Made by a program: the position numbers and the translations under genes
Notes under the pieces: model-generated
Database searches by the model: none
Told to the model about the DNA's origin: nothing
Seen by the model: only the letters and a program-made list of their open reading frames with translations
Origin: Candidatus Moraniibacteriota bacterium
Lineage (GTDB): Bacteria; Patescibacteriota; Minisyncoccia; Moranbacterales; UBA9337
NCBI GenBank assembly: GCA_018400055.1
Contig: JAGYNK010000078.1
Coordinates: 1-5,034, forward strand
Length of the DNA: 5,034 bases
Reading direction: 5' to 3'
Shown: piece by piece, positions 3,819 to 5,034 of the stretch
Layout: the number at the start of each line of letters is the position of its first letter
How positions within the stretch are numbered: the stretch's first letter is position 1

Positions 3819-4214
3819 GTGGATAAAAATATAATAATAAAAACAATCATACTAATCGTATTATTTTTAGCGGTTATTATGTTCGCTATGGGAACTTTTA
3901 TTATTTTTCGATCTGTTTATGAAACTTGCAATTTTGCCCGGGATAAATATGGAGGAGATTGCCAGCAAGCTTTAGTTTTAGTGTTGGAAGATGGAGAATC
4001 TTCCGTTCAAGAAAAAAACGACGCTATTTGGGCATTAGGGCAAATGGCTGATCCGGAATCGCTTGAACCTCTGGAAAAAATTTACGCCGGAAAAGTGCCG
4101 GAAGGAAAAGAACCGTTGGATAAAGTCGTCAGCCAATATGAAATAGAAAAAGCTATCCGCTGGATAAAAAACGGTAATCTAACCAGTTGGATGTATGTAT
4201 TCATCAAAAACTGA
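3819..4214 (+). CDS. Small membrane-anchored HEAT-repeat-like protein
   Basis: A 131-residue protein of unknown function. Residues 5-30 (IIIKTIILIVLFLAVIMFAM and on) form one membrane helix. The remainder, with C37 and C48 after the helix, is probably extracytoplasmic or membrane-proximal. Residues about 63-91 (QEKNDAIWALGQMADPESLE then PLEKIYAG) resemble a HEAT/armadillo-type helical pair, and YEIEKAIRWIKNG (107-119) looks like the first helix of a second unit. The start is uncertain: GTG at 3819 gives the complete anchor, the next ATG (3879) would cut it, and the GGGGAAGGG purine run at 3787-3795 is too distant to be its ribosome site. I recall similar short proteins from CPR genomes, but no function. 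The ABC permease starts 11 nt downstream, so they may be co-transcribed. Confidence 0.75.
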   Translation: MDKNIIIKTIILIVLFLAVIMFAMGTFIIFRSVYETCNFARDKYGGDCQQALVLVLEDGESSVQEKNDAIWALGQMADPESLEPLEKIYAGKVPEGKEPLDKVVSQYEIEKAIRWIKNGNLTSWMYVFIKN

Positions 4215-4225
4215 TTTTTTAATTT

Positions 4226-5002
4226 ATGAGAAAACACGAAAGTTACAAAGAGCTTATTTGGATTTTGGCCAAAACGGATTTTAAACTCCGATACCATGGA
4301 TCAGCGCTGGGCTATATTTGGGCGATTTTAAAACCCCTCTTAATGTTCGCTATTTTGAATTTTGTTTTTTCTTCCATTTTCAATCCTCGCGGAACCGGAG
4401 AAGAATATTACTCCCTGCAACTTTTAGTGGGCATTATGATGTTTACTTTTTTTTCCGAAGGCACTACCGCCGGAATGAATTCCCTTATCTCCAAATCTCA
4501 ACTGGTGACTAAAATTTATGTTCCTCGCTGGACGATTATTTTAGCTTCCACTATAAATGCGGCGCTTATTTTTTTAATGAATTTAATAGTTATTATTTTC
4601 TTTTTCGCTTGGAAAGGTTTTTTGCCCAGCCTTGAATCCATTTTAATGTTTATCGTCTCCGTATTTTTAATCTATGTTCTCATTTTAACCTTTTCGCTTT
4701 TTACCGCGCCGCTTTATGTTAAATTTAGGGATCTTTCCATGATCTGGGAAGTAATTGTTACGGCACTTTTTTATGCCAGCCCGATTATTTATCCGCTTCA
4801 AATGCTTCCCGAATATATTCAAAAGGTTTTACTGATTAATCCTATGGCCTTTATAATTCACTTCACCAAAGAGTCGCTGATTAAAAATCATTTTGCCGAC
4901 CTTCACCAGAATTTGATTTTTGTGATCTTAATCGGAATAGCCTTTGTTTTAAGTGTTTTTTCCTATCGTAAAATGGCTCCAAAAATTGCGGAAGAAATGT
5001 GA
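4226..5002 (+). CDS. ABC-2 type permease, polysaccharide export (Wzm/TagG-like)
   Basis: A 258-residue integral membrane protein, normal in length for the family. These permeases form the channel half of an ABC exporter that moves lipid-linked O-antigen, teichoic acid or similar glycans across the membrane. The N-terminus has the family pattern (LAKTDFKLRYHGSALGYIWA then LKPLL, residues 14-39), an amphipathic helix leading into the first membrane segment. About six hydrophobic segments are seen, near residues 30-52, 63-83, 104-128, 136-160, 171-191 and 230-247. The conserved KFRDL (166-170), the ASPIIYP stretch (184-190) and LLINPM (202-207) fit Wzm/TagG. The ATPase subunit (Wzt/TagH) normally follows and is presumably beyond the window. 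The substrate cannot be told. The final 32 nt (5003-5034) are AT-rich with no recognisable gene. Confidence 0.9.
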   Translation: MRKHESYKELIWILAKTDFKLRYHGSALGYIWAILKPLLMFAILNFVFSSIFNPRGTGEEYYSLQLLVGIMMFTFFSEGTTAGMNSLISKSQLVTKIYVPRWTIILASTINAALIFLMNLIVIIFFFAWKGFLPSLESILMFIVSVFLIYVLILTFSLFTAPLYVKFRDLSMIWEVIVTALFYASPIIYPLQMLPEYIQKVLLINPMAFIIHFTKESLIKNHFADLHQNLIFVILIGIAFVLSVFSYRKMAPKIAEEM

Positions 5003-5034
5003 AAAATATTTTTATTTTTTTTATTTAATTGAAT

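Overview
The window looks like chromosomal DNA of an AT-rich, small-genome bacterium, most likely a Candidate Phyla Radiation (Patescibacteria, perhaps Parcubacteria-like) lineage. The clues are a short 192-residue EF-Ts, tRNA genes that do not encode the 3' CCA, A-rich gene leaders with no recognisable Shine-Dalgarno sequence, a small single-domain GIY-YIG protein, and GC-rich palindromic mini-repeats scattered in AT-rich DNA. The lineage is an inference; no marker in the window settles it. All recognised genes lie on the + strand.

Region 1 (1-2554) is a translation and RNA-metabolism block: the C-terminal half of ribosomal protein S2 (rpsB), elongation factor Ts (tsf), a PSP1-domain protein of the YaaT/RicT family, and a membrane-anchored protein with one C-terminal TPR. 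The genes are close together and could be one transcript.

Region 2 (2633-3643) is a tRNA cluster: tRNA-Thr(TGT), tRNA-Tyr(GTA), tRNA-Thr(GGT), rpmG (L33, too short for ordinary ORF listings) and tRNA-Trp(CCA). The order resembles the widespread bacterial Thr-Tyr-(Gly)-Thr-(tuf)-(rpmG)-Trp-secE-nusG arrangement, but here Trp is not followed by secE-nusG.

This tRNA cluster is the unusual part. Between tRNA-Thr(TGT) and tRNA-Tyr lies a broken copy of the 5' half of tRNA-Tyr. It is interrupted by two GC-rich palindromic insertions, one in the D-loop and one inside the anticodon, and is followed after 14 nt by an 80-residue GIY-YIG nuclease gene that ends 4 nt before the intact tRNA-Tyr. Just downstream of tRNA-Trp there is a second, similar scar: a 19-nt exact duplicate of the tRNA 3' end, preceded by an 8-nt match to its anticodon loop, with a 24-nt near-perfect palindrome between them. 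Two partial tRNA copies carrying palindromes within about 900 bp, one abutting a GIY-YIG nuclease, suggest a small mobile or homing-like system that uses tRNA genes as targets. That mechanism is a hypothesis.

Region 3 (3644-5034) holds a gene-poor spacer with a possible terminator, a small membrane-anchored protein with a HEAT-like repeat, and a six-helix ABC-2 permease of the polysaccharide-export (Wzm/TagG) type. The partner ATPase is presumably beyond the right edge.
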